Assembly: GCA_002816585.1 (NCBI GenBank)
Contig: MUCT01000015.1
Location: 1-17,956, forward strand
From: SAR202 cluster bacterium Io17-Chloro-G6
GTDB lineage: Bacteria; Chloroflexota; Dehalococcoidia; UBA3495
DNA length: 17,956 nucleotides
Direction of reading: 5' to 3'
A program made the position numbers and the translations under genes. How positions within the stretch are numbered: position 1 is the first letter of the stretch; every line of letters begins with the position of its first letter. The notes beneath the pieces were generated by a model. It was given only the letters and a program-made list of their open reading frames with translations. It searched no databases and had not been told where the DNA came from. Positions 1 through 7,643 of this stretch are shown in pieces.

Positions 1-51
1 CAGCAGCGGCCGGATAAGTTCCCAACGGGCATCACTCAAATCTTGGTCCAT
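1..51 (-). CDS. IS5-type transposase, N-terminus only (cut by window edge)
   Basis: Reading leftward from the ATG at 51 gives 17 codons, MDQDLSDARWELIRPLL, before the window ends. This matches the opening of IS5-family (DUF4096-type) transposases, which typically start with a D-L-[ST]-D-x-[QR]-W-x-x-[IL]-x-P-L-L pattern. Only the first helix is visible, so neither the DDE catalytic residues nor the integrity of the gene can be judged. The gene points away from the 2Fe-2S gene at 117-581, so the start-proximal end of the element must lie between about 52 and 120. Confidence 0.7.
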   Translation of the reverse strand, partial: MDQDLSDARWELIRPLL

Positions 52-120
52 GATCCATCCCCACACAACACTGTTGGTCAAAGTTTAAAACTTTATCCAG
101 GTTTTTGAAACCACTTCTAG
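52..120. mobile_element. Probable terminal segment of the IS element
   Basis: This non-coding stretch lies between the transposase start and the stop codon of the 2Fe-2S gene, so it should contain the terminal inverted repeat. Read inward from 116 on the minus strand it begins AAGTGGTTTCAAAAACC. The tetranucleotide CTAG at 117-120 is a plausible target-site duplication, because several IS5 groups target CTAG or TNA sites. It also contains the stop codon of the neighbouring gene. The other IS end is outside the window, so the boundary is inferred. Confidence 0.4.
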
Positions 121-581
121 CTCCGCTTGGCTTCAGCAGCCGCCAGAACGGCCTGCACGATGTTGTGGTAGCCGGTGCAGCGGCATATGTTGCCCTTCAG
201 GCCGTCGCGCACCTCATCAGCCGAGGGATTGGGGTTATTTTTCAGCATCTCAACCGTGGTAATGATCATCCCCGCAGTGCAGTAGCCGCACTGGAGGCCA
301 TGTTTGTTCCAGAAGGCTTCCTGGACCGGGTCCAATTCGCCGTCTGGCGCCACGCCCTCGATGGTGGTGATCTGGCTGCCGGCAGCCTGGACCGCAAGGC
401 AGGTACAAGATTTCACGGTTACGCCATCCATATTCACCACACACGCACCGCACTGACTGGTGTCGCATCCGATCTTTGTCCCGGTTAGTCCAAGGTCATC
501 TCTGAGAAAGTGGACCAGCAATTGACGCGGTTCCACATCCTTTTCATGGGCTTTGCCGTTCACAGTTACCTGTATGTTCAA
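117..581 (-). CDS. (2Fe-2S)-binding small subunit of a xanthine/CO-dehydrogenase-type molybdoenzyme (CoxS-like)
   Basis: A 154-residue protein of typical CoxS length. It would pass electrons from a molybdopterin large subunit to a flavin subunit through two 2Fe-2S clusters. The ferredoxin-like cluster uses C39, C44, C47 and C59; the second cluster uses C98, C101, C133 and C135 in CGYC...ICRCTGY. I chose the TTG at 581 because AAGGGAG sits 5 nt upstream and the protein then begins directly with the beta strand NIQVTVNG; a longer upstream reading has no support. The expected large and FAD subunits are not to the right (lysA diverges), and an IS begins directly at the 3' end, so the partners are lost, displaced or beyond the IS. 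The substrate cannot be inferred from this subunit alone. Confidence 0.92.
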   Translation of the reverse strand: MNIQVTVNGKAHEKDVEPRQLLVHFLRDDLGLTGTKIGCDTSQCGACVVNMDGVTVKSCTCLAVQAAGSQITTIEGVAPDGELDPVQEAFWNKHGLQCGYCTAGMIITTVEMLKNNPNPSADEVRDGLKGNICRCTGYHNIVQAVLAAAEAKRS

Positions 582-651
582 GATAGCTCCCTTGCGTGAT
601 GGATAATGGTTTCCCAGGCGTGGATTAGGCTCAAGGGGCCGAAGTGTCCAG

Positions 652-680
652 AGTATATACTTGGCTAGAAACCCAGTCAA
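652..680 (-). promoter_or_regulatory. Sigma70-type promoter for the 2Fe-2S gene
   Basis: On the minus strand, TTGACT (680-675) is followed after exactly 17 nt by TATACT (657-652). Transcription would start near 645, leaving a leader of about 64 nt before the TTG start at 581. The match and spacing are good; activity is inferred. Confidence 0.6.
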
Positions 681-715
681 TCGGCCTGGCAGCATGCCCG
701 GCCCATCGACGGCGG

Positions 716-744
716 TTGCGCTATCTTAAGGCTGGCCCTATCAT
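716..744 (+). promoter_or_regulatory. Candidate promoter for lysA
   Basis: TTGCGC (716-721), a 17-nt spacer and TATCAT (739-744) give an acceptable sigma70-like match about 100 nt upstream of lysA. The leader contains a small ACCCG-TAGG-CGGGT hairpin near 795-808. I see no lysine riboswitch; the leader is too short for one. Confidence 0.35.
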
Positions 745-843
745 TTCAATGGCCGGTGCACCCGTATTGCCGATAAAGGATAACCGCACTTGCTAACCCG
801 TAGGCGGGTAACCCCTTAACGGACAAAGACAAAAAGGTTGCTC

Positions 844-2151
844 ATGTTCCCACAGAGCGTTTTTCCAGATACCGCTGAAGTCGACGCCCAAGGACAATTG
901 GTGCTTGGCGGATGCCGGGCCGCCGACCTGGCCAGCGAGTACGGCACCCCGGTGTACGTGCTGGACGAGGAGACCCTGCGAGCCCGTTGCCGCAGCTTTA
1001 TCGGCGAGTTCCGCAAGCTGTATCCGGCCACCAACGTCAGCTACGCCTGCAAGGCCTATATCAACCCTGCGCTGGCCAAATTGTTCCAAGAAGAGGGCAT
1101 GGGATTCGACGTGGTCTCGGGCGGGGAGTTGGCCTTGACCATCAGCGCCCAAGTTTCCATGGACGAGGTTTATTTCCACGGGAACAACAAGACACCTCAA
1201 GAACTGTCTGAGGCGTTGGACCACTCCATTGGCTGGGTGGTTGTCGACAGTTTCCACGAACTTCAGCTACTGGATGAACTAGCTGGACAGGCGGGTAAGA
1301 CCCAGGACATCCTGATCAGGGTTTCACCCGGCGTGGACCCTCACACCCATGTTTACACCACCACGGGTGTCTTGGATTCCAAATTCGGGTTTTCGATCCA
1401 GACCGGGCATGCCGCCGAAGCGGTCCGCATGGGTCTGGCCGCCAAGAACCTGAATCTGCGCGGCCTGCACTTCCACCTGGGCTCACCCATATTCGAATTG
1501 GAGCCCTACCGGGTGGCGACAGACTTGGTTTTGCGATTCGCAGCCGAGTTCCGGGAAGAGGGATTTGAAATGCAGCGGTTCAGCCCCGGCGGCGGTTTCG
1601 CCATTGGCTATACCCGCAATCAGGAGCCTCCTCCCGTTTCCGCCTATGCGGAGACCATCGTGTCGACGATGACCGCGACCTGCGGGGACTTGGGCATGGA
1701 ATTGCCTTCTTTGGTCATTGAGCCAGGGAGAGCTATCATCGGCCCCGCCGGGGTGGCGCTCTACCGCATCGGAGCGATCAAAGACGTGCCTGGCGTGCGC
1801 AAGTTCGTCAGCGTCGACGGCGGCATGGGTGACAACATCCGGCCCGCCCTTTACCAGGCGGAGTACGAGGTGGTCGCCGCCAACAAGGCCGACTGGGATC
1901 CAGCGGAGAAAGTCACCATTGCCGGTAAATACTGCGAGTCTGGCGACCTGCTGGCGTCGGATGTGATGCTGCCGAAGTTGGAATCGGGAGACCTGCTGGC
2001 TATTCCCGCGGCGGGGGCATATTGCCCATCCATGGCCAGCAACTACAATATGAACCCCCGGCCGCCCATGGTCCTGGTGAAAGGCGGCCAAAGCCGCCTG
2101 ATCCGTAGGCGGGAGAGCTACCAAGACCTGATGCACTGCGACGTGGTCTAG
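844..2151 (+). CDS. lysA: Diaminopimelate decarboxylase
   Basis: A 435-residue PLP enzyme converting meso-diaminopimelate to L-lysine and CO2, the last step of lysine synthesis, cytosolic. It has the fold-III alanine-racemase-like barrel and C-terminal beta domain: PLP lysine K70 in YACKAY, HFHLGS, the glycine-rich SPGGGFAIGY, EPGRAI, and the late KYCESGD and GAYCPSMASNYN motifs that carry active-site Cys and Tyr residues. Length is normal for the family. I start at the ATG at 844, 6 nt after AAAAAGG; the TTG at 838 overlaps that ribosome-binding region. The end is 33 nt upstream of holB, suggesting cotranscription. Related ornithine/arginine decarboxylases of this fold are an alternative but fit the motifs less well. 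Confidence 0.93.
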   Translation: MFPQSVFPDTAEVDAQGQLVLGGCRAADLASEYGTPVYVLDEETLRARCRSFIGEFRKLYPATNVSYACKAYINPALAKLFQEEGMGFDVVSGGELALTISAQVSMDEVYFHGNNKTPQELSEALDHSIGWVVVDSFHELQLLDELAGQAGKTQDILIRVSPGVDPHTHVYTTTGVLDSKFGFSIQTGHAAEAVRMGLAAKNLNLRGLHFHLGSPIFELEPYRVATDLVLRFAAEFREEGFEMQRFSPGGGFAIGYTRNQEPPPVSAYAETIVSTMTATCGDLGMELPSLVIEPGRAIIGPAGVALYRIGAIKDVPGVRKFVSVDGGMGDNIRPALYQAEYEVVAANKADWDPAEKVTIAGKYCESGDLLASDVMLPKLESGDLLAIPAAGAYCPSMASNYNMNPRPPMVLVKGGQSRLIRRRESYQDLMHCDVV

Positions 2152-2184
2152 GCCCGCCGTTGGATTCCCGGCGCAACGAGTATT

Positions 2185-3204
2185 ATGTGGACTGTCTACG
2201 GCCAAGACCATTTGCTCAAACGGCTTGAGCCCAGCTTGCGGCAACGAAGGCAGTCCCACGCCTACCTGATTAGTGGACCGCCCCATGTGGGTAAGATGGC
2301 CCTTGCCGTTAATCTCTCCCAGGCCGTAAATTGTTTGGAGGGACCCGGCATTCCCTGCAGTTCTTGCACGCAATGCGTCAGGATCGCCGAAGGCCGCCAC
2401 GCCGACATTAGGACCCTCGCCCCCGGCAAGGGTGAAGAAGGCCGGTCGGCACGGACAGTTATCGGCATAAACGAAGTCAAAGAAGTGCTGCGCCGGGTGA
2501 GCCTGAACCCCTATGAGGGGTCCACCAATGTAGTGATCCTTGACGGGGCCGAATCCATGAGTGATGAAGCCGCCAACGCATTGTTGAAAACACTGGAAGA
2601 GCCACCCCCGCAGGTGATGTTTCTGTTGCTCACAGCCAACGAAAGCGCGGTGTTGCCCACCGTCCGCTCAAGGTGCCAGGTTCTAAGCTTGCTCCCTCTA
2701 TCAAAGGATGAGATGGTGGAGAGGCTATTAACAACCCACAACGCAACGGATGAGCAGGCGGATCAACTGTTCCGGCTCTCGCGAGGTTGCCTCGGCTGGG
2801 CTATCAGTGCGATGAACGACAGCCAAATACTGGAGCAAAGACACGCCGACCTGGAAAAACTGCAAGAAACCCTGGACGCAGGGTTGGAAACGAGGTTCAC
2901 CTACGCCAACGAAATCGCCTCCCTTTTCGGAAGCGACCGTGAATCGGCCAAGGACCTACTGGCCCTTTGGCTCCGTTGGTGGCGGGACCTCTTGCTGATC
3001 AAAGAGGGAGGCGAGGAATTCCTACATAACGCCGATTACGCCGATTCTCTGCGCGGCCAAGCATCGGGTTTGAGTACACTGGAGATCGTGCAGTTCATCA
3101 ACCGCCTGATGCAAACTTTATCAAGCCTAGATAGTAACGCCAGTCCCAGGCTGGCGATGGAAGTATTGATGCTGAATCTACCGATAGAAGCAGGCCAGGT
3201 ATGA
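2185..3204 (+). CDS. holB: DNA polymerase III delta' subunit
   Basis: A 339-residue AAA+ clamp-loader subunit. It has the P-loop region GPPHVGKM (31-38), a zinc site with C50, C58, C61 and C64, the VVILDGAESM Walker-B-like segment (about 116-125), LLKTLEEPP (133-141) and the SRC sensor motif (162-164). The C-terminal third is the clamp-loader collar domain. The P-loop ends in Met instead of Ser/Thr, so nucleotide binding may be weak or absent, as in delta' of several bacteria; a DnaX-type protein is unlikely because the zinc spacing and C-terminus fit delta'. It is followed by a ricT homologue, the same holB-ricT order as in Bacillus subtilis. Its stop overlaps the next ATG (ATGA at 3201-3204). 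Confidence 0.93.
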   Translation: MWTVYGQDHLLKRLEPSLRQRRQSHAYLISGPPHVGKMALAVNLSQAVNCLEGPGIPCSSCTQCVRIAEGRHADIRTLAPGKGEEGRSARTVIGINEVKEVLRRVSLNPYEGSTNVVILDGAESMSDEAANALLKTLEEPPPQVMFLLLTANESAVLPTVRSRCQVLSLLPLSKDEMVERLLTTHNATDEQADQLFRLSRGCLGWAISAMNDSQILEQRHADLEKLQETLDAGLETRFTYANEIASLFGSDRESAKDLLALWLRWWRDLLLIKEGGEEFLHNADYADSLRGQASGLSTLEIVQFINRLMQTLSSLDSNASPRLAMEVLMLNLPIEAGQV

Positions 3205-3304
3205 CCCCGTTAGTGAACATTCGCTGGCAACAGGCCCGTCTGGTCGAAGCAGGCCAGGTATGACCCGCGTAGTGGGTGTGCGGTGGCGATCAGCCGATCC
3301 GGTG
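3187..3304. repeat. Imperfect 59-bp tandem duplication across the holB/ricT junction
   Basis: A 21-nt block at 3187-3207 recurs exactly at 3246-3266 (offset 59). It contains a GCAGG ribosome-binding site, an EAGQV-stop and an overlapping ATG-ACC. The following roughly 38 nt of each copy match at about 60 percent of positions. The first copy carries the end of holB and the start of a mini-ORF; the second carries the end of the mini-ORF and the start of ricT. Confidence 0.9.
3201..3263 (+). CDS. 20-codon coupled mini-ORF (duplicated ricT start)
   Basis: The ATG overlaps the holB stop as ATGA and the TGA overlaps the ricT ATG as ATGA. The product MTPLVNIRWQQARLVEAGQV resembles the start of RicT (MTRVVGVRWRSADPV) at its N-terminus and the end of HolB (IEAGQV) at its C-terminus. 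It therefore arose from the 59-bp duplication of the gene junction. It could act as a translational relay between holB and ricT, or be a passive scar. No function for the peptide is claimed. Confidence 0.5.
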   Translation: MTPLVNIRWQQARLVEAGQV

Positions 3305-4075
3305 ATTTACGCCAAAGCCAGTGACTTTTCGTTGCCCATCAACAGCTACGTCGTATTGCAACTGGAAAAATCGCAAGAGTTGGCGTGGGTCTGCCGCGAG
3401 CCTTCCCAGTTGGTGGTCGCCCAGCCAGATCAAGGGCTTTCCAACCAAGTAGTGCGGAGGGCCACCGCCGGCGACCTGGGCCGGCTGCAGCAGAACCGGG
3501 ACTCTGAGCAGGAAGTGTTCAAGGTCGCCCGTACCAAAGCCCGTGAACTGAATATTCCCATGAAGATAGTGGACGCCCACTACACCTTCGACCGTTCCCG
3601 TATGATCGTGACTTTTGGCGCCGAAGGCCGGGTGGACTTCCGCCCGCTGATCCACGCTTTAAGCTCGGCTATTGGAAGCCGGGTAGAGTTGCGTCAGGTT
3701 GGCGATCGGGACGTCGCGAAGTTGGCCGGGGGCATCGGCCGGTGTGGCAACGAATTGTGCTGCTCGCGGTGGATGGACAAGTTCGAATCCATCTCGGTGC
3801 GGATGGCCAAGGAGCAGGCCCTTCCCATCAGCGCGGAAGGTCTGGCCGGCGCTTGCGGAAGGTTGCGCTGCTGCTTGCGGTTTGAGTACGAGCAATACCG
3901 GCAGATAAACCGGGCGTTGCCCAAGATTGGAGAACTGGTTGGGACTCCCAACGGGTCGGCCACCGTGATCGTAGGACACCGAATGAAAGAAACGGTATCG
4001 GTGCGCTATGAGGACGACCGGGTCATGGAATTGGCGTTGGCCGACGTTTCCCGGAACCAAAGTCCCCGCAATTAA
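3260..4075 (+). CDS. ricT: PSP1-domain protein, RicT/YaaT family
   Basis: A 271-residue PSP1/YaaT protein. In Bacillus subtilis RicT works with RicA and RicF as an Fe-S-containing complex that affects RNase Y-dependent mRNA maturation, competence and sporulation; whether the partners exist here is unknown. The family signature is clear: RVELRQVGDRDVAKLAGGIGRCG, then Cys at 162, 167, 168, 199, 204 and 205, with SVRMAKEQALPIS between the two Cys groups. Translation is probably coupled to the mini-ORF ending at 3263. The 3' end overlaps the convergent HNH gene by 4 bp (4072-4075), leaving no room for a separate terminator. Confidence 0.88.
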   Translation: MTRVVGVRWRSADPVIYAKASDFSLPINSYVVLQLEKSQELAWVCREPSQLVVAQPDQGLSNQVVRRATAGDLGRLQQNRDSEQEVFKVARTKARELNIPMKIVDAHYTFDRSRMIVTFGAEGRVDFRPLIHALSSAIGSRVELRQVGDRDVAKLAGGIGRCGNELCCSRWMDKFESISVRMAKEQALPISAEGLAGACGRLRCCLRFEYEQYRQINRALPKIGELVGTPNGSATVIVGHRMKETVSVRYEDDRVMELALADVSRNQSPRN

Positions 4076-4827
4076 CCGTCGTCCCGGTTGGACCAGGGGA
4101 TATAGAGCTTCCACTCTTCGAGAATCACCCTGTTCTGAAGTATCAGGTAGGGGTTTGGGTCTGGAGCGCGCGGCGGCTTACGCAAACGCATCTTCGCCTC
4201 AACTGGGGTGCGCCCTGCCTTGTGGAAGTTACAGCGGTTACAGGCCGCCACCACATTCTCCCAAGTATGAGCGCCGTTTTGCCGCCGGGGAATGACATGG
4301 TCCAGCGTTAGATCCTGGGCCTTTTTGCCGCAGTATTGGCAGGTAAACCGGTCTCTCAGGAAGACTTCCTTCTTGGACAGTTTACGGGGCAGAAATGGCC
4401 GTTTCACCATGTAGGCCAGGCGAATGATGGAAGGGGCTTCGAAGACTTCGGTCACGGTGTGGAGCTCGCCCCGGTGATTCTCCAACAGCTCAGCCTTGCC
4501 CTTGCAGACCAAGATGACGGCGCGGCGCACGGTGCACACATTCACCGGAACGTAATTCAGGTTCAACACCAAGACCGGCGCACGGATCAGTACGCCAACG
4601 TCTACCGCCTCCGCATTTCCATTTGCAGAGACGCCATCCGTCGTCAGTTGTCCTATTTCCGCCTGCTCTACCATATCGGCCGGCCGCTGGTCCTCTCGCA
4701 GCTCATTTAGAAGCGCTTGGGGAAGTTGCCACCCGGGTGTTGGCGCGAGGCCGCCATACTTTAACTTGAAGCCGGCACCTGAAGCCGGTATTGGTCTCAA
4801 GTGCGCCTGGCGCCCGTTGGAATCCAT
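4072..4827 (-). CDS. HNH endonuclease family protein
   Basis: A 251-residue protein with a C-terminal HNH/McrA-type domain: zinc pair C163-C166, D176-H177, N191, zinc pair C196-C199 and downstream H202. The segment 84-115 (VLVLNLNYVPVNVCTVRRAVILVCKGKAELL) is the usual N-terminal part of the widespread chromosomal HNH family found in actinobacteria, cyanobacteria and Chloroflexota; its cellular role is not established. The first 80 or so residues are poorly conserved in type and no good ribosome-binding site precedes the ATG at 4827, so the true start may be internal. It is last in a minus-strand group after PAP2 and CvpA, 66 nt after CvpA. There is no modification gene or toxin partner beside it. 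Confidence 0.85.
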   Translation of the reverse strand: MDSNGRQAHLRPIPASGAGFKLKYGGLAPTPGWQLPQALLNELREDQRPADMVEQAEIGQLTTDGVSANGNAEAVDVGVLIRAPVLVLNLNYVPVNVCTVRRAVILVCKGKAELLENHRGELHTVTEVFEAPSIIRLAYMVKRPFLPRKLSKKEVFLRDRFTCQYCGKKAQDLTLDHVIPRRQNGAHTWENVVAACNRCNFHKAGRTPVEAKMRLRKPPRAPDPNPYLILQNRVILEEWKLYIPWSNRDDG

Positions 4828-4893
4828 AGTAGCACATAGGCTGGGAAACAGTACGGGCGATTGCCGGCGCCGGTCCCGCGAGCAGGTCCGCGC

Positions 4894-5406
4894 TTAATTT
4901 GTTAGCTCAGTCAACTTGTTGTCCCAATCGCCTGGGATGAGGCCGACCCCCCGGATTACCACGTCAAAATTGTCGGCCAAAAAGCTGCCCAATGCTGACT
5001 CATTGACGGATTTATCCAGGTCCCTGAAGGGAAACCGTTGTAACCCAGTCAAGATTCCAGACAGGAGCACGAACCCCACCAACAAGCCAACAACCATGCC
5101 TGCCGCCTTATCAGCCAAGCCGAAGAACGGGATTATCCGCAGCGCGTTCCGGGCCATAACGCTTAATATCCCACCCAGTACGAACGCCCCGGCTAAGATC
5201 AAGATAAAGCCGGCCATTGCTTGGGCGTTCTCGTTATCGGTGAACACGGAGAAGATGTTCCCTACCGTTTCGCCGATGCGGCTGGCGAGCGCCAAGCCGG
5301 CCAGCATGATGATAAACGGCACCACCAACCTTAGAAACCCGTCGGAAAACCCCCAAAGAGCGGTGATTCCCCAAACGGCCAGAATGGCGATGTCGATCCA
5401 GTTCAT
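4894..5406 (-). CDS. CvpA family membrane protein
   Basis: A 170-residue protein with the CvpA/colicin V production family layout: N-terminal NWIDIAILAVWGITALWGFSDGFLR, then three further hydrophobic segments (about 28-45, 65-85 and 100-120) and a short polar tail. CvpA in enterobacteria is needed for colicin V export and is linked to envelope homeostasis; in most bacteria its role is undefined. It lies between PAP2 and HNH on the same strand with gaps of 74 and 66 nt, so cotranscription is possible. The ATG at 5406 begins right at the conserved motif. Confidence 0.85.
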   Translation of the reverse strand: MNWIDIAILAVWGITALWGFSDGFLRLVVPFIIMLAGLALASRIGETVGNIFSVFTDNENAQAMAGFILILAGAFVLGGILSVMARNALRIIPFFGLADKAAGMVVGLLVGFVLLSGILTGLQRFPFRDLDKSVNESALGSFLADNFDVVIRGVGLIPGDWDNKLTELTN

Positions 5407-5480
5407 GATCCCCCGTTTCCAGCCATAATTGAGCGGCTAGGCCGAGTGTAGCGTGGCGGAAATTTAGATCGCCAAGGGGA

Positions 5481-6131
5481 TCACCGCGAGGATGCCACTG
5501 CCTTTCGAAGCCCGATCAGACCCACCAAGGCCATCAAACCAAACATGTAGGAACCGATTACGTCGCTGGGCCAATGGACTCCCAAATATACCCTGGAAGC
5601 CCCCATGGCCATCACCGACAAGATGAGTACAACCTGAATCGTGCGTTGCAGGGCCAGCGGTTTCACCCAACGTCCCACCAGGTAGACCAGAACCCCTCCC
5701 ATGATGACCGCCAAGAGGGTGTGACCGCTGGGGAAGCTCAGGCTGGTTTGCACGGAGTCAAACAGGTCATATTCAGGACGCGGCCGGTCTATCACCAGTT
5801 TCAGCCCGTTGCCGATACCGATCAGAACCATACCAGCCACGACCATGACCGCGTCGGCGTAGCGGCGGACGAGCAACAGGCAAGCAATCAAGAACGCGGC
5901 AGCCGGCACAAACACCCAGAACAGTCCCAGCTTGGCGAACCCTACCGCTGTGCTGTCCAGCCAATCGGTACGAATGGCCTGGAACCTCACCAAAGCCCCT
6001 TCATCTCCCGGAAAGGTGGGGTAAGCCCAAGCTAGGAAATACAGGGCTAACGTGCCCAACATCCCGGCAATGAGCAAGCATGACTTTCCAGGGACGCCGC
6101 AAATGGTTCGGTCCATGTCGATTGATAGCAT
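5481..6131 (-). CDS. PAP2-family membrane phosphatase
   Basis: A 216-residue integral membrane protein of the PAP2/undecaprenyl-diphosphatase-like superfamily. All three phosphatase motifs are present: K111...R116-P-R-P, the P134-S-G-H137 motif, and S179-R180...H186-W-P-S-D190. Hydrophobic helices occupy about 18-38, 66-88, 94-113, 140-153, 166-178 and 192-208. The substrate is probably a lipid phosphate or pyrophosphate (phosphatidate, PGP or undecaprenyl-PP), which sequence alone does not settle. The start at 6131 has no Shine-Dalgarno site, but TATATT (6143-6138) lies 6 nt before it, which would allow a leaderless mRNA. ATG at 6116 is an alternative. Confidence 0.87.
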   Translation of the reverse strand: MLSIDMDRTICGVPGKSCLLIAGMLGTLALYFLAWAYPTFPGDEGALVRFQAIRTDWLDSTAVGFAKLGLFWVFVPAAAFLIACLLLVRRYADAVMVVAGMVLIGIGNGLKLVIDRPRPEYDLFDSVQTSLSFPSGHTLLAVIMGGVLVYLVGRWVKPLALQRTIQVVLILSVMAMGASRVYLGVHWPSDVIGSYMFGLMALVGLIGLRKAVASSR

Positions 6132-6239
6132 TAATTAAATATACGCAAGTCGATTACTCCCTAGATTCCAATCTAACGCTCCACGCTGGATAACTGCAAG
6201 GGCCGTTAACCACAAACCAATCGATCTTAGGCTGCAGTG

Positions 6240-6245
6240 TATAAT
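6240..6245 (+). promoter_or_regulatory. Candidate -10 box for cmk
   Basis: A perfect TATAAT in the divergent PAP2/cmk spacer; no convincing -35 lies 16-18 nt upstream. It overlaps the most upstream possible cmk ATG (6244) and would place the transcript start near 6252, which argues for a downstream start codon. Confidence 0.35.
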
Positions 6246-6294
6246 GCCCGTGCGTGGTATGCGCACCGGTACAACACCGAACCAGAGAGAGCAA

Positions 6295-6963
6295 TTGGCC
6301 CGCGGAATCAGCACCATAGCGATCGACGGCCCAGTAGCCGCCGGCAAAACGGCGGTGGGTAGGGAATTGGCCCATAGTCTGGGGTTCGCCTACCTCGATA
6401 CCGGTATCATGTACCGCGCGATCACCTGGCTGGCCTTGCACACCGGCGTATCCGTCAAAAATGAAACCTCTCTGGGTGAATTGGCGCGCATTAACCCTGT
6501 GAAGATGGAAGGAAACGAGGGCAACAGGGTGTTGGTGGCAGGCCAATCACTGGGGCCGGAACTGAGGGAATCCCCCGTAGACAGAAACGTTTCGTTGGTT
6601 TCCAGGGCCTCGCAAGTGCGCAAAGAGTTGGTTAACCAACAGCGGCAGATTGCCTCGCAAGGCAAAATTGTCATGGTTGGCCGCGACATCGGGACCGTCG
6701 TCTTGCCCGATGCGGACCTCAAGGTCTACCTCACCGCATCCCCCGAAATCAGGGCCCACAGACGCTGGCAGGAGATGCGCGACCGCGGACAAGTCGAGGA
6801 ACTGGAGGCGGTGTTGAGTGAGACGCTGGCCCGGGATGACATCGACAGCAATCGAGACGACTCCCCTCTAAAACCCGCTAAGGACGCCTGGCAACTGAAC
6901 ACTAACTGCCTCGATATCGAGCAGGTGGTGCAGGAGATCATTGCCAGGGCTAAAGGCCAATGA
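6295..6963 (+). CDS. cmk: (d)CMP kinase
   Basis: A 222-residue nucleoside monophosphate kinase that phosphorylates CMP and dCMP with ATP. Key features are the P-loop GPVAAGKT (12-19), YLDTGIMYRAITW (CMP-binding region), MVGRDIGTVVLPDADLKVYLTASPEIRAHRR (NMP-binding and lid start), and DDIDSNRDDSPL near the C-terminus. The TTG at 6295 is preferred because GAGAGAG lies just upstream, the length becomes typical for the family, and the TATAAT at 6240-6245 would exclude the ATG at 6244; ATG at 6259 remains possible. The stop overlaps the plsC start as ATGA (6960-6963), indicating translational coupling. Confidence 0.92.
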   Translation: MARGISTIAIDGPVAAGKTAVGRELAHSLGFAYLDTGIMYRAITWLALHTGVSVKNETSLGELARINPVKMEGNEGNRVLVAGQSLGPELRESPVDRNVSLVSRASQVRKELVNQQRQIASQGKIVMVGRDIGTVVLPDADLKVYLTASPEIRAHRRWQEMRDRGQVEELEAVLSETLARDDIDSNRDDSPLKPAKDAWQLNTNCLDIEQVVQEIIARAKGQ

Positions 6964-7643
6964 CCGGCGCCAAAGACGTAACAATCCTCTACCGCATGGG
7001 GCACCGGCTAGCCCGGTTCTGCTTCCGGGTGTTCGGCCGTATGGAGGTTGCCGGGTTAGAATGCGTCCCTCAGCACGGCCCGCTGATCGTCGTCTGCAAC
7101 CACCTGTCATTAAACGACCCGCCGCTGTTGGTGGCTGCCATCCCCCGGCCACTCTATTTCATCGGCAAAAAGGAGCTGTTCCGCAACCCCATAAACCGCT
7201 TCTGGATGCGGGCATTCCATGTCTCGCCCTTTAATCGGTCCGGCGCCGGGATTGACGCCGTACGCGTCCTCATGCAGAATTTGGAACGCGACAGGGCCGT
7301 GGTGATATTCCCGGAAGGCCACCGCAGTCCGGACCACACCCTGCAAAAGGGAATGCTGGGAGTCGTCTACCTGGCATTGAAATCCCAAGCCCCCATCCTG
7401 CCGGTTGGGGTCACGGGCACTCAGAAATTCCCCCTTTGGCGCATCCCCTTCCCCTTCCGCAGGATGAAGGCCAGCATCGGGCCTCCCTTTACCCTGCCGG
7501 TGATTGAGGGCAAGCCCAGCAGAGAGGTCATGTCCAGCTTATTAGACATGGTGATGGGCCGTGTCGCCGAACAGTTGCCGCCGGAATTCCGCGGCGTCTA
7601 TGGCGGCAAGATCGAAGGGGAACTGGCAGAACAAGCAGTCTAG
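6960..7643 (+). CDS. plsC: 1-acyl-sn-glycerol-3-phosphate acyltransferase
   Basis: A 227-residue PlsC-family acyltransferase making phosphatidic acid from lysophosphatidic acid and an acyl donor at the membrane. The catalytic HX4D motif is N47-H48-LSLN-D53. Other motifs are FIGKKELFRNP (68-78), FPEGHRS (117-123) and the LPVGVTGTQ block (147-155). The cmk-plsC order with ATGA overlap is common in Gram-positive-type genomes, where cmk is often followed by an acyltransferase or IspH/S1 genes. The last 15 codons belong to a 45-bp tandem duplication: the TAG stop is in the first copy, and the second copy reads on in frame without one. Confidence 0.9.
   Translation: MTGAKDVTILYRMGHRLARFCFRVFGRMEVAGLECVPQHGPLIVVCNHLSLNDPPLLVAAIPRPLYFIGKKELFRNPINRFWMRAFHVSPFNRSGAGIDAVRVLMQNLERDRAVVIFPEGHRSPDHTLQKGMLGVVYLALKSQAPILPVGVTGTQKFPLWRIPFPFRRMKASIGPPFTLPVIEGKPSREVMSSLLDMVMGRVAEQLPPEFRGVYGGKIEGELAEQAV

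Noticed and set aside
751..843. Lysine riboswitch in the lysA leader
   Set aside because: The leader after the predicted start site is only about 90 nt, and only one small hairpin is visible; the lysine riboswitch is roughly twice as long with several helices.
1483..2400. Long open frame (305 codons) on the minus strand across lysA and the start of holB
   Set aside because: It is antisense to two well-recognised genes, shows no domain, and arises from GC-rich codon use on the opposite strand.
4072..4827. Restriction-modification or toxin system around the HNH gene
   Set aside because: No methyltransferase, specificity subunit or antitoxin lies beside it, and this HNH family is common as a solitary chromosomal gene.
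4916..5428. Plus-strand frame of 170 codons opposite CvpA
   Set aside because: It is the shadow of a hydrophobic protein gene with a clear family match on the minus strand.
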